DNA of 59,721 bases from a gamma proteobacterium symbiont of Ctena orbiculata (GTDB lineage Bacteria > Pseudomonadota > Gammaproteobacteria > Chromatiales > Chromatiaceae), in NCBI GenBank assembly GCA_003094535.1, contig NATV01000122.1, positions 1 to 59,721 of the forward strand, written 5' to 3'. The position numbers and the translations under genes were made by a program. Shown here one piece after another: positions 15,297 through 27,184 of the stretch. Every line of letters starts with the position of its first letter. Within the stretch, counting starts at the first letter, position 1. The notes beneath the pieces are model-generated. The model ran no database searches. It had not been told where the DNA came from and saw only the letters and a list, made by a program, of their open reading frames with translations.

Positions 15297-17081
15297 ATGG
15301 ATCTGCAAACATTAACCTATATCGTGGTGGGCGCCACCTTCGCCCTCTACATCGGCATCGCCTTCTGGGCACGTGCGGGAACCACCGGCGAATTCTATGC
15401 CGCGGGTCGTGGCGTCCATCCTGTCGCCAATGGTATGGCGACCGCTGCTGACTGGATGTCCGCTGCTTCCTTTATCTCCATGGCCGGTCTGATCGCCTTC
15501 AACGGCTACGGTGCTTCGGTCTTCCTCATGGGTTGGACCGGCGGCTATGTGCTCCTGGCACTGCTGCTCGCGCCCTATCTGCGTAAGTTCGGCAAGTTTA
15601 CCGTACCCGAGTTCATCGGTGATCGGTACTACTCGCGTACCGCGCGTATCGTCGCGGTCATCTGCCTGATCATCGCCTCGATCACCTATGTAATCGGACA
15701 GATGAAGGGTATCGGTGTTGCCTTCTCTCGCTTCCTCGAGACCGAATATGACACCGGCCTCTACATCGGCATGGGCATAGTATTCATCTACGCCGTACTC
15801 GGTGGCATGAAGGGTATCACCTACACCCAGATCGCCCAGTACTGCGTGTTGATCTTCGCCTACACCGTACCCGCGATCTTCATCTCTCTGAACATCACCG
15901 GCAATCCGATCCCGCAGCTGGGACTCGGTAGTACCATGGCTGACGGTTCAGGTACCTACATGATGGATCGCCTCGATCAGGTGGTCACCGATCTGGGATT
16001 TACCCAGTACACGACTCAGGTCATGGGCAGCAAACTCAATATGTTTGTCTACACCCTCTCCCTGATGATCGGTACCGCGGGTCTGCCCCACGTTATCATC
16101 CGATTCTTCACCGTACCCAAGGTCAAGGACGCCCGTTCCTCGGCCGGTTGGGCACTGGTCTTCATCGCCATTCTCTACACCACGGCACCTGCTGTCGGTT
16201 CCATGGCCCGTCTCAACCTGATGAACACCATCCAGACCGGTGAAGTCGGCAGTGCCGAAGGCAACATTGAAATTGCCAAGGTACCGCAGTGGATGACCAA
16301 CTGGCAGAAGACCGGCCTGCTGCAGTGGGAAGACAAGAACGGCGATGGCCGCATTCAGTACTACAACGACAAGAACGCGGACTTCGCTGCCAAGGCCGAG
16401 AGTTTCGGTTGGAAGGGTAACGAGATGACCAAGGTCGACCGTGACATCATGGTATTGGCCAACCCGGAAATCGCCAGCCTGCCCAACTGGGTAATCGCCC
16501 TGGTGGTCGCCGGTGGTCTCGCGGCTGCGCTCTCCACCGCTGCCGGTCTGCTGCTGGCGATCTCATCCTCCATCTCTCATGACCTCCTCAAGGGCGTCTT
16601 TATGCCCGATATCTCGGAGAAGGCTGAGTTGTTGGCGGGACGTATCGCCATGGCGGGCGCCATCGCCCTGGCCGGTTACTTCGGTCTCCATCCACCGGAT
16701 TTCGCAGCCGGCACCGTGGCCATCGCCTTCGGTCTGGCGGCCAGTTCCATCTTCCCCGTGCTGATGATGGGTATCTTCTACAAGAAGATGAACCGCGCGG
16801 GTGCGATCTGGGGCATGATCTCCGGCATCGGCGTCACCATGCTCTATGTGTTCCAGCACAAGGGCATCATGTTCATCCCGGGTACTTCGTTCCTCGGTGA
16901 CTTGGGCCCCAACTGGTTCCTCGGTATTTCGCCAAACGCCTTCGGCGCCATCGGTGCGATCGTGAATTTCGCTGTCGCCATCATTGTCTCCAAGGTCACG
17001 GCTCCGCCACCGGATCATATCCAGCACCTGGTGGAGGATATCCGTGTGCCCAAGGGTGCAGCAGGCGCCATCGATCACTAA
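15297..17081 (+). CDS. actP: Sodium:acetate symporter, VC_2705/ActP type
   Basis: 594 residues, SLC5/SSS family with about 13 membrane helices. The early block EFYAAGRGVHPVANGMATAADWMSA is the family signature (given as EFYAAGRGVHP and GMATAADWMSA). A soluble insert around residues 315-390 (QWMTNWQKTGLLQWEDKNGD and on) is typical of the VC_2705 subgroup that pairs with DUF4212. Likely substrate is acetate or a similar short carboxylate, judged from acs three genes downstream. The gene ends in a strong intrinsic terminator, so DUF4212 and actP form their own transcription unit. Confidence 0.92.
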   Translation: MDLQTLTYIVVGATFALYIGIAFWARAGTTGEFYAAGRGVHPVANGMATAADWMSAASFISMAGLIAFNGYGASVFLMGWTGGYVLLALLLAPYLRKFGKFTVPEFIGDRYYSRTARIVAVICLIIASITYVIGQMKGIGVAFSRFLETEYDTGLYIGMGIVFIYAVLGGMKGITYTQIAQYCVLIFAYTVPAIFISLNITGNPIPQLGLGSTMADGSGTYMMDRLDQVVTDLGFTQYTTQVMGSKLNMFVYTLSLMIGTAGLPHVIIRFFTVPKVKDARSSAGWALVFIAILYTTAPAVGSMARLNLMNTIQTGEVGSAEGNIEIAKVPQWMTNWQKTGLLQWEDKNGDGRIQYYNDKNADFAAKAESFGWKGNEMTKVDRDIMVLANPEIASLPNWVIALVVAGGLAAALSTAAGLLLAISSSISHDLLKGVFMPDISEKAELLAGRIAMAGAIALAGYFGLHPPDFAAGTVAIAFGLAASSIFPVLMMGIFYKKMNRAGAIWGMISGIGVTMLYVFQHKGIMFIPGTSFLGDLGPNWFLGISPNAFGAIGAIVNFAVAIIVSKVTAPPPDHIQHLVEDIRVPKGAAGAIDH

Positions 17082-17108
17082 TAAAAATCCATAAAGCTGC
17101 AACTGAGT

Positions 17109-17132
17109 GCCCCGCTTCGGCGGGGCCTTTTT
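17109..17132 (+). terminator. Intrinsic terminator of the symporter operon
   Basis: GC-rich stem GCCCCGC/GCGGGGC around a TTCG tetraloop, followed at once by a T-run (CTTTTT). It lies 28 bases after the actP stop. Confidence 0.92.
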
Positions 17133-17259
17133 AACTGCAGCAAATACAAACGAGGTGATTATTCACCAGCCTGAGGCAGTAGGCTGCTGAATAGTTACAA
17201 AACTAACTTTTTTCAGCATACTACTGGTATTCAATTCCAGTCGTATACGAGCCGCCCCT

Positions 17260-19128
17260 ATGGAAATCGAACTGGTCGAGATTCGGGATTTTCTGGCACA
17301 ACGTCCCCCATTCGATGCCCTGCCTGAGGAGCAGCTCGATCAACTTCCAAAATCACTCGAAATCCGCTATCTGCGACGAGGCAGCCTGTTCCCTCCGGGC
17401 GACGCGGTAAAAGGCTATATCTATATCATCCGCAGTGGCGCCATCGAACTGCTCGATGAAGAAGACAATCTGATCGAAAAATTGGCCGAGGGCGGCATCT
17501 ATACCACCGATTGCCAGTTGATCGATTTCAGTCAGGTGTCCCATGGCATCGCCGCGGAAGATACCCTGCTCTATCAGCTTTCATGCGACGTGCTGAAGGC
17601 CCTGCGCATGACCGAACCGGCCTTCGACCGCCACTTTTCCGAATCGATCAGGGACCGCCTGAAACAGGCGGTACACACCCTGCAGGTGGGTGGTGAAACC
17701 AGCCCCATTGCCGAGATGACGGTTGAGGTCTCCGACCTGATCAGGAAGTCGCCGGTCACCATCGATATCAACAGCACCATCCGCCAGGCGGCGGAGCTGA
17801 TGAGCGCAAAAAATGTCTCCTCGGTGATGATCATGGATGGGAAGGAACTGGCGGGCATCATCACCGACCGGGATCTGCGTAAACGCTGCATCGCGGCAGG
17901 CGTCTCCAGCGACCGGCCGGTGAGCCAGATCATGACCACCAACCTGGAGACCATCCAGGAAAGTACCATGGCGATCCAGGCGCTGATGACCATGACCCGG
18001 CTGCATGTGCACCACCTGCCGGTGAAGCGGGGCGATAGCGTGGTCGGTATGTTGACCGCCACGGATCTCGCCCGGCACCACTCCACCAATTCGGCCTTCC
18101 TCGCCAGCGATATCCGCAAGGCCGCCACGGTGGAGGACCTGGCCCTGGTCAGTGATCGGCTTCCGGACCTGCAGTTTCAGCTCGCCAACTCCAATGCATC
18201 GGCACTCCACATCGGCGAGGCGATCTCCTCAATCACGGACTCGCTCACCGCGCGTCTGATCGAAATGGCAGAGAGCGAGCTTGGACCTCCGCCGGTGCGC
18301 TATGTCTGGTTGTGCGGTGGATCCCAGGCACGCCGCGAACAGACCTCACACTCCGATCAGGACAATGCGATGCTGATTTCGGATGAGATGAAACCGGAAC
18401 ATGCCGACTATTTCGAGACCCTGGCGAAGCGCGTCTCGGACGGACTCAATGCATGCGGCTTCGTCTACTGCCCCGGCAATGCCATGGCGACGAATCCGAA
18501 ATGGCGGCAGACCCTGCAGATCTGGCGTAAATACTTCAATACCTGGATCAATAAACCCGAGCCGATGGCGCTGATGCTCTCCAGCATCTTTTTCGATCTT
18601 CGCCCGGTTTATGGCGAGGTGGAGATATACAACGAACTGCGCGCCGATATCCTCAGTAAAACCCGGGGAAACGGCATCTTCACCGCTTTTATGGCGGCGA
18701 ATGCCCTGCACCATCGACCGCCGCTCGGTTTTTTCCGCACTTTCGTTCTGATTCATGGCGGCAAACACGACGACACCTTCGACATCAAACATCGCGGCAT
18801 CGTCCCCATCACCGATATCGCCCGCGTCTTCGCCCTTGACCAGGGATTGCCACAGGTAAATACCACGGAACGCCTGGAAGCAGCGGCGGAGACAACGGTC
18901 CTGAGCCGCGACATGGGCGAGAACCTGGTCGATGCGCTGGAGTTCATCGCCAGTATCCGCATCTACCATCAGGCCGAGCAAATCCGCAAAAGCGTGAATC
19001 CCGACAACTATTTATCTCCGGAGGAGCTGTCTGACCTCGAACGCAAACACCTGAAAGATGCCTTCCGTGTGATCCAGGAGATGCAGGATGCCATGGAGAA
19101 CCGATACCAGGGCGGTCGCTTCGTATAG
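17260..19128 (+). CDS. Cyclic-nucleotide/CBS/DUF294 nucleotidyltransferase-like protein
   Basis: 622 residues in three parts: a cyclic-nucleotide-binding-like domain (about 15-130), a pair of CBS domains (about 150-290, with VSSVMIMDGKELAGIITDRD) and a DUF294 nucleotidyltransferase-like domain (GGSQARREQTSHSDQDN near residue 350, resembling GlnD-type GS...D.D) with its C-terminal helical domain. Proteins of this plan sit beside acetate symporters and acs in many proteobacteria, and probably sense nucleotides or adenylate charge to set acetate use. Whether it transfers a nucleotide is not known. The exonuclease gene follows after two bases, so the two are one operon. Confidence 0.88.
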   Translation: MEIELVEIRDFLAQRPPFDALPEEQLDQLPKSLEIRYLRRGSLFPPGDAVKGYIYIIRSGAIELLDEEDNLIEKLAEGGIYTTDCQLIDFSQVSHGIAAEDTLLYQLSCDVLKALRMTEPAFDRHFSESIRDRLKQAVHTLQVGGETSPIAEMTVEVSDLIRKSPVTIDINSTIRQAAELMSAKNVSSVMIMDGKELAGIITDRDLRKRCIAAGVSSDRPVSQIMTTNLETIQESTMAIQALMTMTRLHVHHLPVKRGDSVVGMLTATDLARHHSTNSAFLASDIRKAATVEDLALVSDRLPDLQFQLANSNASALHIGEAISSITDSLTARLIEMAESELGPPPVRYVWLCGGSQARREQTSHSDQDNAMLISDEMKPEHADYFETLAKRVSDGLNACGFVYCPGNAMATNPKWRQTLQIWRKYFNTWINKPEPMALMLSSIFFDLRPVYGEVEIYNELRADILSKTRGNGIFTAFMAANALHHRPPLGFFRTFVLIHGGKHDDTFDIKHRGIVPITDIARVFALDQGLPQVNTTERLEAAAETTVLSRDMGENLVDALEFIASIRIYHQAEQIRKSVNPDNYLSPEELSDLERKHLKDAFRVIQEMQDAMENRYQGGRFV

Positions 19129-19130
19129 TT

Positions 19131-19823
19131 ATGCTGACAAGATTTCTCAGTCTCGATTCGATAAGAAAAAGGGCGTTGGCAAAGGCCGAGCCGGGAATCC
19201 TGCATGACTACCTCTCGACACCGCTCACAGCCAAGACAACCCAATGCGAGCAGCTCTCTATCGTCTCCCTCGATCTTGAAACCACCGGCCTCGATCCAAA
19301 CAAAGACAAGATCCTCAGTTTCGGCCTGGTGGAGATGGAACATATGACCATCAAGCTCGAGACCGCCCGACATCAGTTGATCACGATCAACGAGGATATC
19401 CCGGAGCAGTCGGCGGTAATCCACCAGATCACCGACGATCAGGCAGCCACCGGCGTCTCGATCCATGATGCCCTGCAGGAACTGCTGCAGCGCCTGGCCG
19501 GCAAGGTCATGCTAGTGCACTATTCCGCCATAGAGCAGAATTTCATCAGTAACGCCTGTCAAAAGCTGTTCGGCGCACCGTTCGTCATACCGATCATCGA
19601 CACCCTGGTACTGGCCCAGCGCCTGTTCGAACGACGCAATCACACCATCCAGCCGGGTGACCTGCGCCTGTTCAACCTGCGCCCACGATACAATCTGCCC
19701 AATTACAAGGCACACAATGCGTTAAGCGACGCTGTTGCCACCGCTGAACTCTTTTTAGCCATGGCATCAGAGATGGTGCCGCAGCCAAGCCAGTGTCAAC
19801 TCAAGCGTTTTCTTACACGCTGA
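19131..19823 (+). CDS. DnaQ-like 3'-5' exonuclease
   Basis: 230 residues with the DEDD exonuclease motifs: Exo I at D48-L-E50 (SLDLETTGL), Exo II in the region MLVHYSAIEQNFI, and Exo III in HNALSDAVATAEL, the DEDDh type. It is like the epsilon proofreading subunit but lacks the polymerase-binding tail as a clear match, and sits between the CBS/DUF294 gene and acs. This pairing with a DUF294 gene is widely conserved near acetate genes; its substrate there is unknown and could be RNA, DNA or a dinucleotide. Confidence 0.88.
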   Translation: MLTRFLSLDSIRKRALAKAEPGILHDYLSTPLTAKTTQCEQLSIVSLDLETTGLDPNKDKILSFGLVEMEHMTIKLETARHQLITINEDIPEQSAVIHQITDDQAATGVSIHDALQELLQRLAGKVMLVHYSAIEQNFISNACQKLFGAPFVIPIIDTLVLAQRLFERRNHTIQPGDLRLFNLRPRYNLPNYKAHNALSDAVATAELFLAMASEMVPQPSQCQLKRFLTR

Positions 19824-19977
19824 CAGGCAATAGAATGATGCAATTACTAGAGAAAATGCGCTATATCAACTCGGATTGTCAGTTTAGGGAATACCCTCGT
19901 ATGCCTCTCTACGCTAAGTCGTCATACAGATAGTTATCTGCAGTCGAGAATGAATAACCACCGTTGAGGAGAATCCA

Positions 19978-21924
<1,947 letters not shown>

Positions 21925-21936
21925 CCTGTCGCCATT

Positions 21937-21961
21937 CGCCGGTCAGCAATGCTGGCCGGCG
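21937..21961 (+). terminator. Hairpin after acs
   Basis: Twelve-base inverted repeat with one mismatch (CGCCGGTCAGCA and TGCTGGCCGGCG) starting 13 bases after the acs stop. There is no T-run, so it may be a weak terminator or a 3'-end stabiliser. Confidence 0.45.
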
Positions 21962-22107
21962 GATAGGGGCAGTCTATACAGGAAATGGCCCCCCATCGCC
22001 GGGCGAGTTAACGATGGGACGCCAAGAGAGGTTGATTGCCGTTGCTGTCAGACACCGGATATTGACCATCGGCGCAGAATAAATCGCTTTCGCATACAAT
22101 AGATTTC

Positions 22108-22671
22108 ATGAATCTCAAACTTCCCTCATTTTATAAACGCTTCCTGATCTTCTTCATTGTCATCGGCCCCATATTCTGGCTGGTATTCACGGAAGATGGA
22201 CAACGTCGCACAGACATCGTACTGCTGACTCTGTGGGGAGAGGATGAGATCGGATTAAATCTGAAAGCGCTCCACAACCAGGTCAAAGAGGAGGACCTGA
22301 AACAGATTTTTCCCGATCTCTCCTGGACCTGCGAAGATGAAACAAGCAACTTCGGCAATCGACTGTGCGCCACCCGTATCGGCATATACAACGATATCCC
22401 CGCTCGCTACATCACCGTTTTTTTTCATGATCGCTGGCTCAACGGCGTTAAGATCGGCTATCGCGGCAACTATCACGAACTCCTGAAACAACAGCTTTTG
22501 CAGCAACTCGGTACGCCAGCCAACAGCGATTCACAGCTCCCTGTCATCGAGGGAATGGAGTCCGTACTTCACTGGGAGACTGAATCTGGAAACGTTATTC
22601 TCAAGGAAGCGCTGAATGAGGGAGAAGAGGCCGCACTTTTCTGGCTCTCCTTCGCGATGCTCTCCAGATGA
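22108..22671 (+). CDS. Uncharacterised single-span membrane protein
   Basis: 187 residues with one N-terminal membrane helix (about 10-28, FLIFFIVIGPIFWLVF) and a soluble domain outside the membrane that holds two cysteines (WTCED and RLCAT) which could form a disulfide. I do not recognise a family. There is no good ribosome binding site before the ATG. It lies alone after acs and converges on another small unknown gene. Confidence 0.6.
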   Translation: MNLKLPSFYKRFLIFFIVIGPIFWLVFTEDGQRRTDIVLLTLWGEDEIGLNLKALHNQVKEEDLKQIFPDLSWTCEDETSNFGNRLCATRIGIYNDIPARYITVFFHDRWLNGVKIGYRGNYHELLKQQLLQQLGTPANSDSQLPVIEGMESVLHWETESGNVILKEALNEGEEAALFWLSFAMLSR

Positions 22672-22683
22672 CTGGCTTTACGC

Positions 22684-23055
22684 TTAGAAACCGTAGTACG
22701 AGTCGTGCAGAAAACGCTTGAAATGGCACCTGATCTGTTTGGGGATCACACGCTCGGCTTGTAGGCGATGTTGATGAATCTCATCCGTTGTCTGTTGATC
22801 ACTCAATAGCTGAGCCCGCTCGATCGCTTGATGCACATCCTTTTCCAAGGCAATCCCATTGCGGTGTTTTACAACACTGTATACCGCCATCACAGCAATC
22901 TGTTCTTCCAATCCCATTTCGCATTGATTGTCGAGAATCGACAACATCAGGGCGGTAACACAGTCAACCTGAAGCGGATCCAGGGTAATGGTATCGGCCC
23001 AAACAGCCGCCGGATGTGGTGCATCATATGCAACTATGGCATCTTCTACTAACAC
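22684..23055 (-). CDS. Uncharacterised small soluble protein
   Basis: 123 residues, helical and acidic in the first two-thirds and basic at the end (HFKRFLHDSYYGF). The start is a GTG at 23055 with GAGGTG about nine bases upstream, which supports real translation. I recognise no domain. It ends 12 bases after the convergent gene's stop. Confidence 0.6.
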   Translation of the reverse strand: MLVEDAIVAYDAPHPAAVWADTITLDPLQVDCVTALMLSILDNQCEMGLEEQIAVMAVYSVVKHRNGIALEKDVHQAIERAQLLSDQQTTDEIHQHRLQAERVIPKQIRCHFKRFLHDSYYGF

Positions 23056-23241
23056 GGTATGAACACCTCTAACTAAGGTTCTTCAATCTATATGCTAGTT
23101 CGATCAGGGAGAAATACCCGGTAATTTTTCACAGCTGTTCAAATTTCACAAAATATCACGCTCCCAAGAATCCCATCCCTTGCCCATAGTCAGGCATGTA
23201 GAACTCACTCACCAATGCTGCGATTGTTGAGTTGAGGGATA

Positions 23242-23745
23242 TTATTTGAGATCCAGGCTATGCCTCACCTCACCATGCTGATCGACGATATCGAGCCGGG
23301 AGTAATTGCCCTTGGCGATCTGCAGGTAGAGACAGGGATAGGTCAGCACCTGAATCTGCACCGAACCGGGCTTTGGCTGTAACCACTCCAAGGCAACGCT
23401 TGCCCTGTCGGAGGAGATCTCGAGATTGTCGGAAATCAGTCTAAGTCCATAACCACCGTTCGGTTTCTGCCCCATATTGACTCTGACTATCCAGAAGGAT
23501 TCTGACGCAGGATCGGTTTCCGGGTGCTTCTGCCGTGAAGCGCCAATCCTTGTATTGTCCGCCTCTTTCGCAGAGGTATCGGATACCAGGTGTACGCCCG
23601 CACTCTGGTTGATACTGCATACATACCCCTTTTCCAGCACGCTAACCGATAAAGAAGTCATTGTATTACATCCGGATAGAGCCATTGCCAGCAGTCCCAG
23701 ACAACCCCATTCAATTCTATTATTCAACTTCATCTTTTGCATCAT
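23242..23745 (-). CDS. Uncharacterised lipoprotein
   Basis: 167 residues with a type II signal peptide whose lipobox ends ALSGC (lipidated Cys at 26). The mature part is beta-rich by eye, with no motif I know. It starts 62 bases after the stop of the subtilisin-type protease gene on the same strand, so the two are probably one operon and may act together in the envelope; a role as inhibitor, chaperone or substrate is open. Confidence 0.72.
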   Translation of the reverse strand: MMQKMKLNNRIEWGCLGLLAMALSGCNTMTSLSVSVLEKGYVCSINQSAGVHLVSDTSAKEADNTRIGASRQKHPETDPASESFWIVRVNMGQKPNGGYGLRLISDNLEISSDRASVALEWLQPKPGSVQIQVLTYPCLYLQIAKGNYSRLDIVDQHGEVRHSLDLK

Positions 23746-23807
23746 CCCGGCACTCTCCAGTTTGGCATACAGTGGAAGCCAGCCATGGCCAGGCAGGCCA
23801 TCCGCTT

Positions 23808-26363
23808 TTATCTTTCTGCATCGAGGCGCCGCAACAACAGCGAGCGGGCTCCACTCACGAGGGATTGCGCACTACTCGGAGACTGGTATTCGTAAGAGGT
23901 CGCGAAATCTCGGTCGGCGATATCACTGCTTGCAACCTCGATTATGCTGGGCTGCGAAACAGTGGCGTAGGCACCACACGATTCACCGGCATCGCAGATG
24001 ATGCCATCCATGTCCATGTCGGAACCGGCAAAGATTATATAGTTGCCCGATGTCACATCGCTGAAACTGTAGCTGACACTCTCTCCCACCGCATCCACTT
24101 GGAATTGCTGTAATACTGCATTGGTTTCATTGTTCACCAAGAGCACATAGTGAATGCCTGCGTCCCCGCTAATCGTCGTGTCCAGGACCTGCATGATCAC
24201 CTCCACCGTGGAGTTCGCAGTTCCGGCACTGATCTGGATGGATCCCGAATAGGTTCCGGCGGCCACCCCGGTGCGATCGACGACCGCGCTGTAACTGCCG
24301 TAACCCGAGCTGTCGACCTGGCTGGGCTGAAGACTCAGCCAGTCGATATTTTCCGTAATCTGAACGTCTCCAAGATCGCCGCCAATCTGTTCTATGAAGA
24401 GGGTAGCGGTCTGCAAACTGTGCGAGAAACTCAAGCTCTGCGGGTTGACACTCAGGGTGGGATCTACGGGAACGCCTCCACCACCCCGTTGCTGTGCCGC
24501 ATCCACCGCCTTGAAGGCATCGATCAGGCCATGCCCAAAGAGATTGTCCCTTCCCGTGTCGCCAAGATCGTTGGTCAGCTCTCCTGCCGCCAGCAGGAGA
24601 TCGAACTCCGCCGGTGTCATGGCGGGATATACCGCCTTCATCAACGCCGCCACGCCGGCAACATGGGGTGCCGCCATGGAGGTTCCATTGTAGAACACCA
24701 GCTGGTAGCTGATCGTATCGGTTGAGTCATCCGCACCCGCGCTCAAGATGCCATCGGGTCTTGAATCGCCATTGAGATCGACCCGTAGATCGCCCCCCGG
24801 AGCAGCCACATCGATCATACTGCCAAAGTTGGAATAGAAAGCAAGATCACGATTGATGTCCACCGCGCTCACCGATACCACACCTTCATAGGAGGCAGGA
24901 TAGGAGGGTTGCGAGGTAGTCTCGTTCCCCGCCGCCGCGATGATGATCACCCCGGCGGCACGGGCCGCCGCCACCGCGTCCCGTGTTGTCTGGTTGTCGG
25001 CGCTGCCGCCAAGGCTCAGATTGATGATCTCGGCGGCTTGGTCGGGTAGCGTGCCGGACGCATTCGGCAGCCCGGCGGCGTAACGTATCCCCTCTGCCAG
25101 GTCGAGGCTGTTACCCCCATCCTTGCCCAGCACGCGGATAGGCATGATTCTGCTGTTCCAGGCAACACCGGCGGCACCCCGGGAGTCGTTGCTGCTCGCC
25201 GCCACGGTAGCGGCCACATGGGTGCCGTGAAAGGATGATGAGACCCCTTCCTGGACCGCATCCCCCTCGTCATTGGGATTGCTGTCGATACCGTCTCCGT
25301 CCCCGGCATTTTCCGGATCGGAGATAAAGTCGTAACCCTCTGTGAGCTGACCGAGCATTTCCGGGTGACTGAGGAGGACTCCGGTGTCGATAACCGCGAC
25401 AATCACACTGTTGTCCCCGGTGGTGATATCCCAGGCCTGGGGCAGATTGATCTGCGGGTAGTGCCACTGCAGATTATAGTGGGTATCGTTTGGCGTCAGC
25501 GACGGACGCACGATATAGTTGGGCTCTGCATACGCCACATCACCCCGTTTTCGCAATGCCTTTACCGCATAGAGGGTTTCGAGTTTCCGCTGTTGCAGTT
25601 CACTCATTAGCCCATCGCGCTCCATGCGCATCGCCAGGGTTGATTCAGGCTCAATCAATCTCAGGCGCCGCACACCTTCGCTGTAGGATGCTGGGTCGAA
25701 TTCGAACTGTTGCAACAGGGGGTCCTGCCCCCGCGCCTGCAGCGACAGGCTGTTGAAGCGGGCCAAGACCTCCTGCGGCAGGAACTCATCGGAGAGCCTG
25801 AGTGCTGCCGAGGGCGTCTCTGAGTCGGGGGTCAAGCCAACGGAAAGCAGATAGTTGGAAGCGCCAAAAAAGGCGAAGACATTGACATAGTACTGTCCAT
25901 CCTGGGGAATGAGCAGTGACTCAAACTGGGTTTCCCCCACCGAGGCGTCAATCAGAACCCCATTGATATCGTAGAGAAGCAGATCCAGATCCGCTCCATT
26001 ACTCTGATCCGCGATATTGAGCAACAGGGTCTGACCCGCCTGCATATCAATGAGAAAGTAGTCATCGGTATCTCCCGTGGAGAATGAGTTACCAGAGGCA
26101 CCTTGCAAACGCTGGTTTACATAACCGCCGATATTGACGGGATTCGGCACCACCTGGGCCGACGTCCGGGGATGGTTGGGAATCGCAGTGGATTCCACAT
26201 CGTTGACGTCACTATCGGTAACGACGAAGGAAGGGACGATCAATTTACCGCTGATGGTTACACCGACATCCTCATCACCTCCGCCACCCCCGCCACAGGC
26301 TGAAATGAGGGAAGCCACTATTAGGGAGAGGCCTGCTTTTGTCAGTTTTTCCAATCGAATCAT
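23808..26363 (-). CDS. Subtilisin-type (S8) serine protease lipoprotein
   Basis: 851 residues from the ATG at 26363 (AGGTAAC upstream). A lipobox LISAC precedes a Gly-rich linker. A pre-peptidase (PPC-like) beta domain covers about residues 70-185, then an inhibitor-like propeptide (about 195-290). The catalytic domain holds the triad D326 (VIDTGV), H379 (HGTHVAAT) and S562 (GTSMAAPHVAG). A BACON-like beta domain and a further beta domain complete it. The protein should be a membrane-anchored surface or periplasmic protease. PPC domains are usually C-terminal in secreted proteases, so the N-terminal position is less common. A small lipoprotein gene follows. Confidence 0.9.
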   Translation of the reverse strand: MIRLEKLTKAGLSLIVASLISACGGGGGGDEDVGVTISGKLIVPSFVVTDSDVNDVESTAIPNHPRTSAQVVPNPVNIGGYVNQRLQGASGNSFSTGDTDDYFLIDMQAGQTLLLNIADQSNGADLDLLLYDINGVLIDASVGETQFESLLIPQDGQYYVNVFAFFGASNYLLSVGLTPDSETPSAALRLSDEFLPQEVLARFNSLSLQARGQDPLLQQFEFDPASYSEGVRRLRLIEPESTLAMRMERDGLMSELQQRKLETLYAVKALRKRGDVAYAEPNYIVRPSLTPNDTHYNLQWHYPQINLPQAWDITTGDNSVIVAVIDTGVLLSHPEMLGQLTEGYDFISDPENAGDGDGIDSNPNDEGDAVQEGVSSSFHGTHVAATVAASSNDSRGAAGVAWNSRIMPIRVLGKDGGNSLDLAEGIRYAAGLPNASGTLPDQAAEIINLSLGGSADNQTTRDAVAAARAAGVIIIAAAGNETTSQPSYPASYEGVVSVSAVDINRDLAFYSNFGSMIDVAAPGGDLRVDLNGDSRPDGILSAGADDSTDTISYQLVFYNGTSMAAPHVAGVAALMKAVYPAMTPAEFDLLLAAGELTNDLGDTGRDNLFGHGLIDAFKAVDAAQQRGGGGVPVDPTLSVNPQSLSFSHSLQTATLFIEQIGGDLGDVQITENIDWLSLQPSQVDSSGYGSYSAVVDRTGVAAGTYSGSIQISAGTANSTVEVIMQVLDTTISGDAGIHYVLLVNNETNAVLQQFQVDAVGESVSYSFSDVTSGNYIIFAGSDMDMDGIICDAGESCGAYATVSQPSIIEVASSDIADRDFATSYEYQSPSSAQSLVSGARSLLLRRLDAER

Positions 26364-26634
26364 GTTACCTGCTCCCACGATTTTCCATGCAGATCTTGAT
26401 TAGACGGTAGAAGTTGTGATTGTAGATGAAGCCTTTTCCAATTCAAAGAAGGCTGTTCACTGTCCGCAGATCTACCGCATCTTTAGGAAACCAATGCTAT
26501 CATTTTGACAGCGCTCGACAACGGCGCAGTCGCTTTAATCCTGTCAACAGGTTCAAACTGAAGCCATAATCAGATAGATTTTTCCCGATAACCTTACCTA
26601 AATTACAAAACAACAGCCTGGATCGGTTGAAGAA

Positions 26635-27129
26635 ATGGGACGATACAAGCCACCTGCTCCAGCAAAATCCCCCTATATCACCCAAGCGGGTTATGAGCTG
26701 CTCGAAGAGGAGGAACAGACGCTTTGGGTCCGCCGACGCACAGTCACCCAGGCATTGGCCGCGGCGGCTGCAGAGGGCGATCGCTCCGAGAATGCAGAGT
26801 ATATCTATCGCAAGAAGGAGCTGCGGGAGATCGACCGGCGTATCCGCTACCTGCAGAAACGACTGCCCGTTCTCAAGGTCGTGAAACAACCGCCAAGCAA
26901 TCGACAACAGGTCTTTTTCTCCGCCTGGGTGGCATTGGAGGATGAGGAGGGAGCGGAACAGACCTATCGCATTGTCGGTCCGGACGAGATCGGTCAGCAA
27001 ACCGATTACATCAGCCTCGACTCACCCCTTGCCCAGGCCCTGATGAGACGCGCGCTGGACGATCGGGTCGAAGTCGAGACACCCGCAGGAACAAAACAGT
27101 ACTGGATTGTCGATATCCGCTATGAGTGA
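26635..27129 (+). CDS. greB: Transcription elongation factor GreB
   Basis: 164 residues: an N-terminal coiled coil with the acidic tip EGDRSENAEYIYRKKELREI (quoted as EGDRSENAEY and RKKELREIDRR), followed by the FKBP-like C-terminal domain (RIVGPDEIG, SPLAQALM). GreB inserts the coiled coil into the RNA polymerase secondary channel and rescues backtracked complexes by transcript cleavage. The YIYRKKELREID stretch fits GreB rather than GreA. It is a single gene. Confidence 0.95.
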   Translation: MGRYKPPAPAKSPYITQAGYELLEEEEQTLWVRRRTVTQALAAAAAEGDRSENAEYIYRKKELREIDRRIRYLQKRLPVLKVVKQPPSNRQQVFFSAWVALEDEEGAEQTYRIVGPDEIGQQTDYISLDSPLAQALMRRALDDRVEVETPAGTKQYWIVDIRYE

Positions 27130-27184
27130 TCTCGGTGGGTGAATTGACTGCCCCCCGCCGGTAACGATAAAGGCCGGGATAAGT

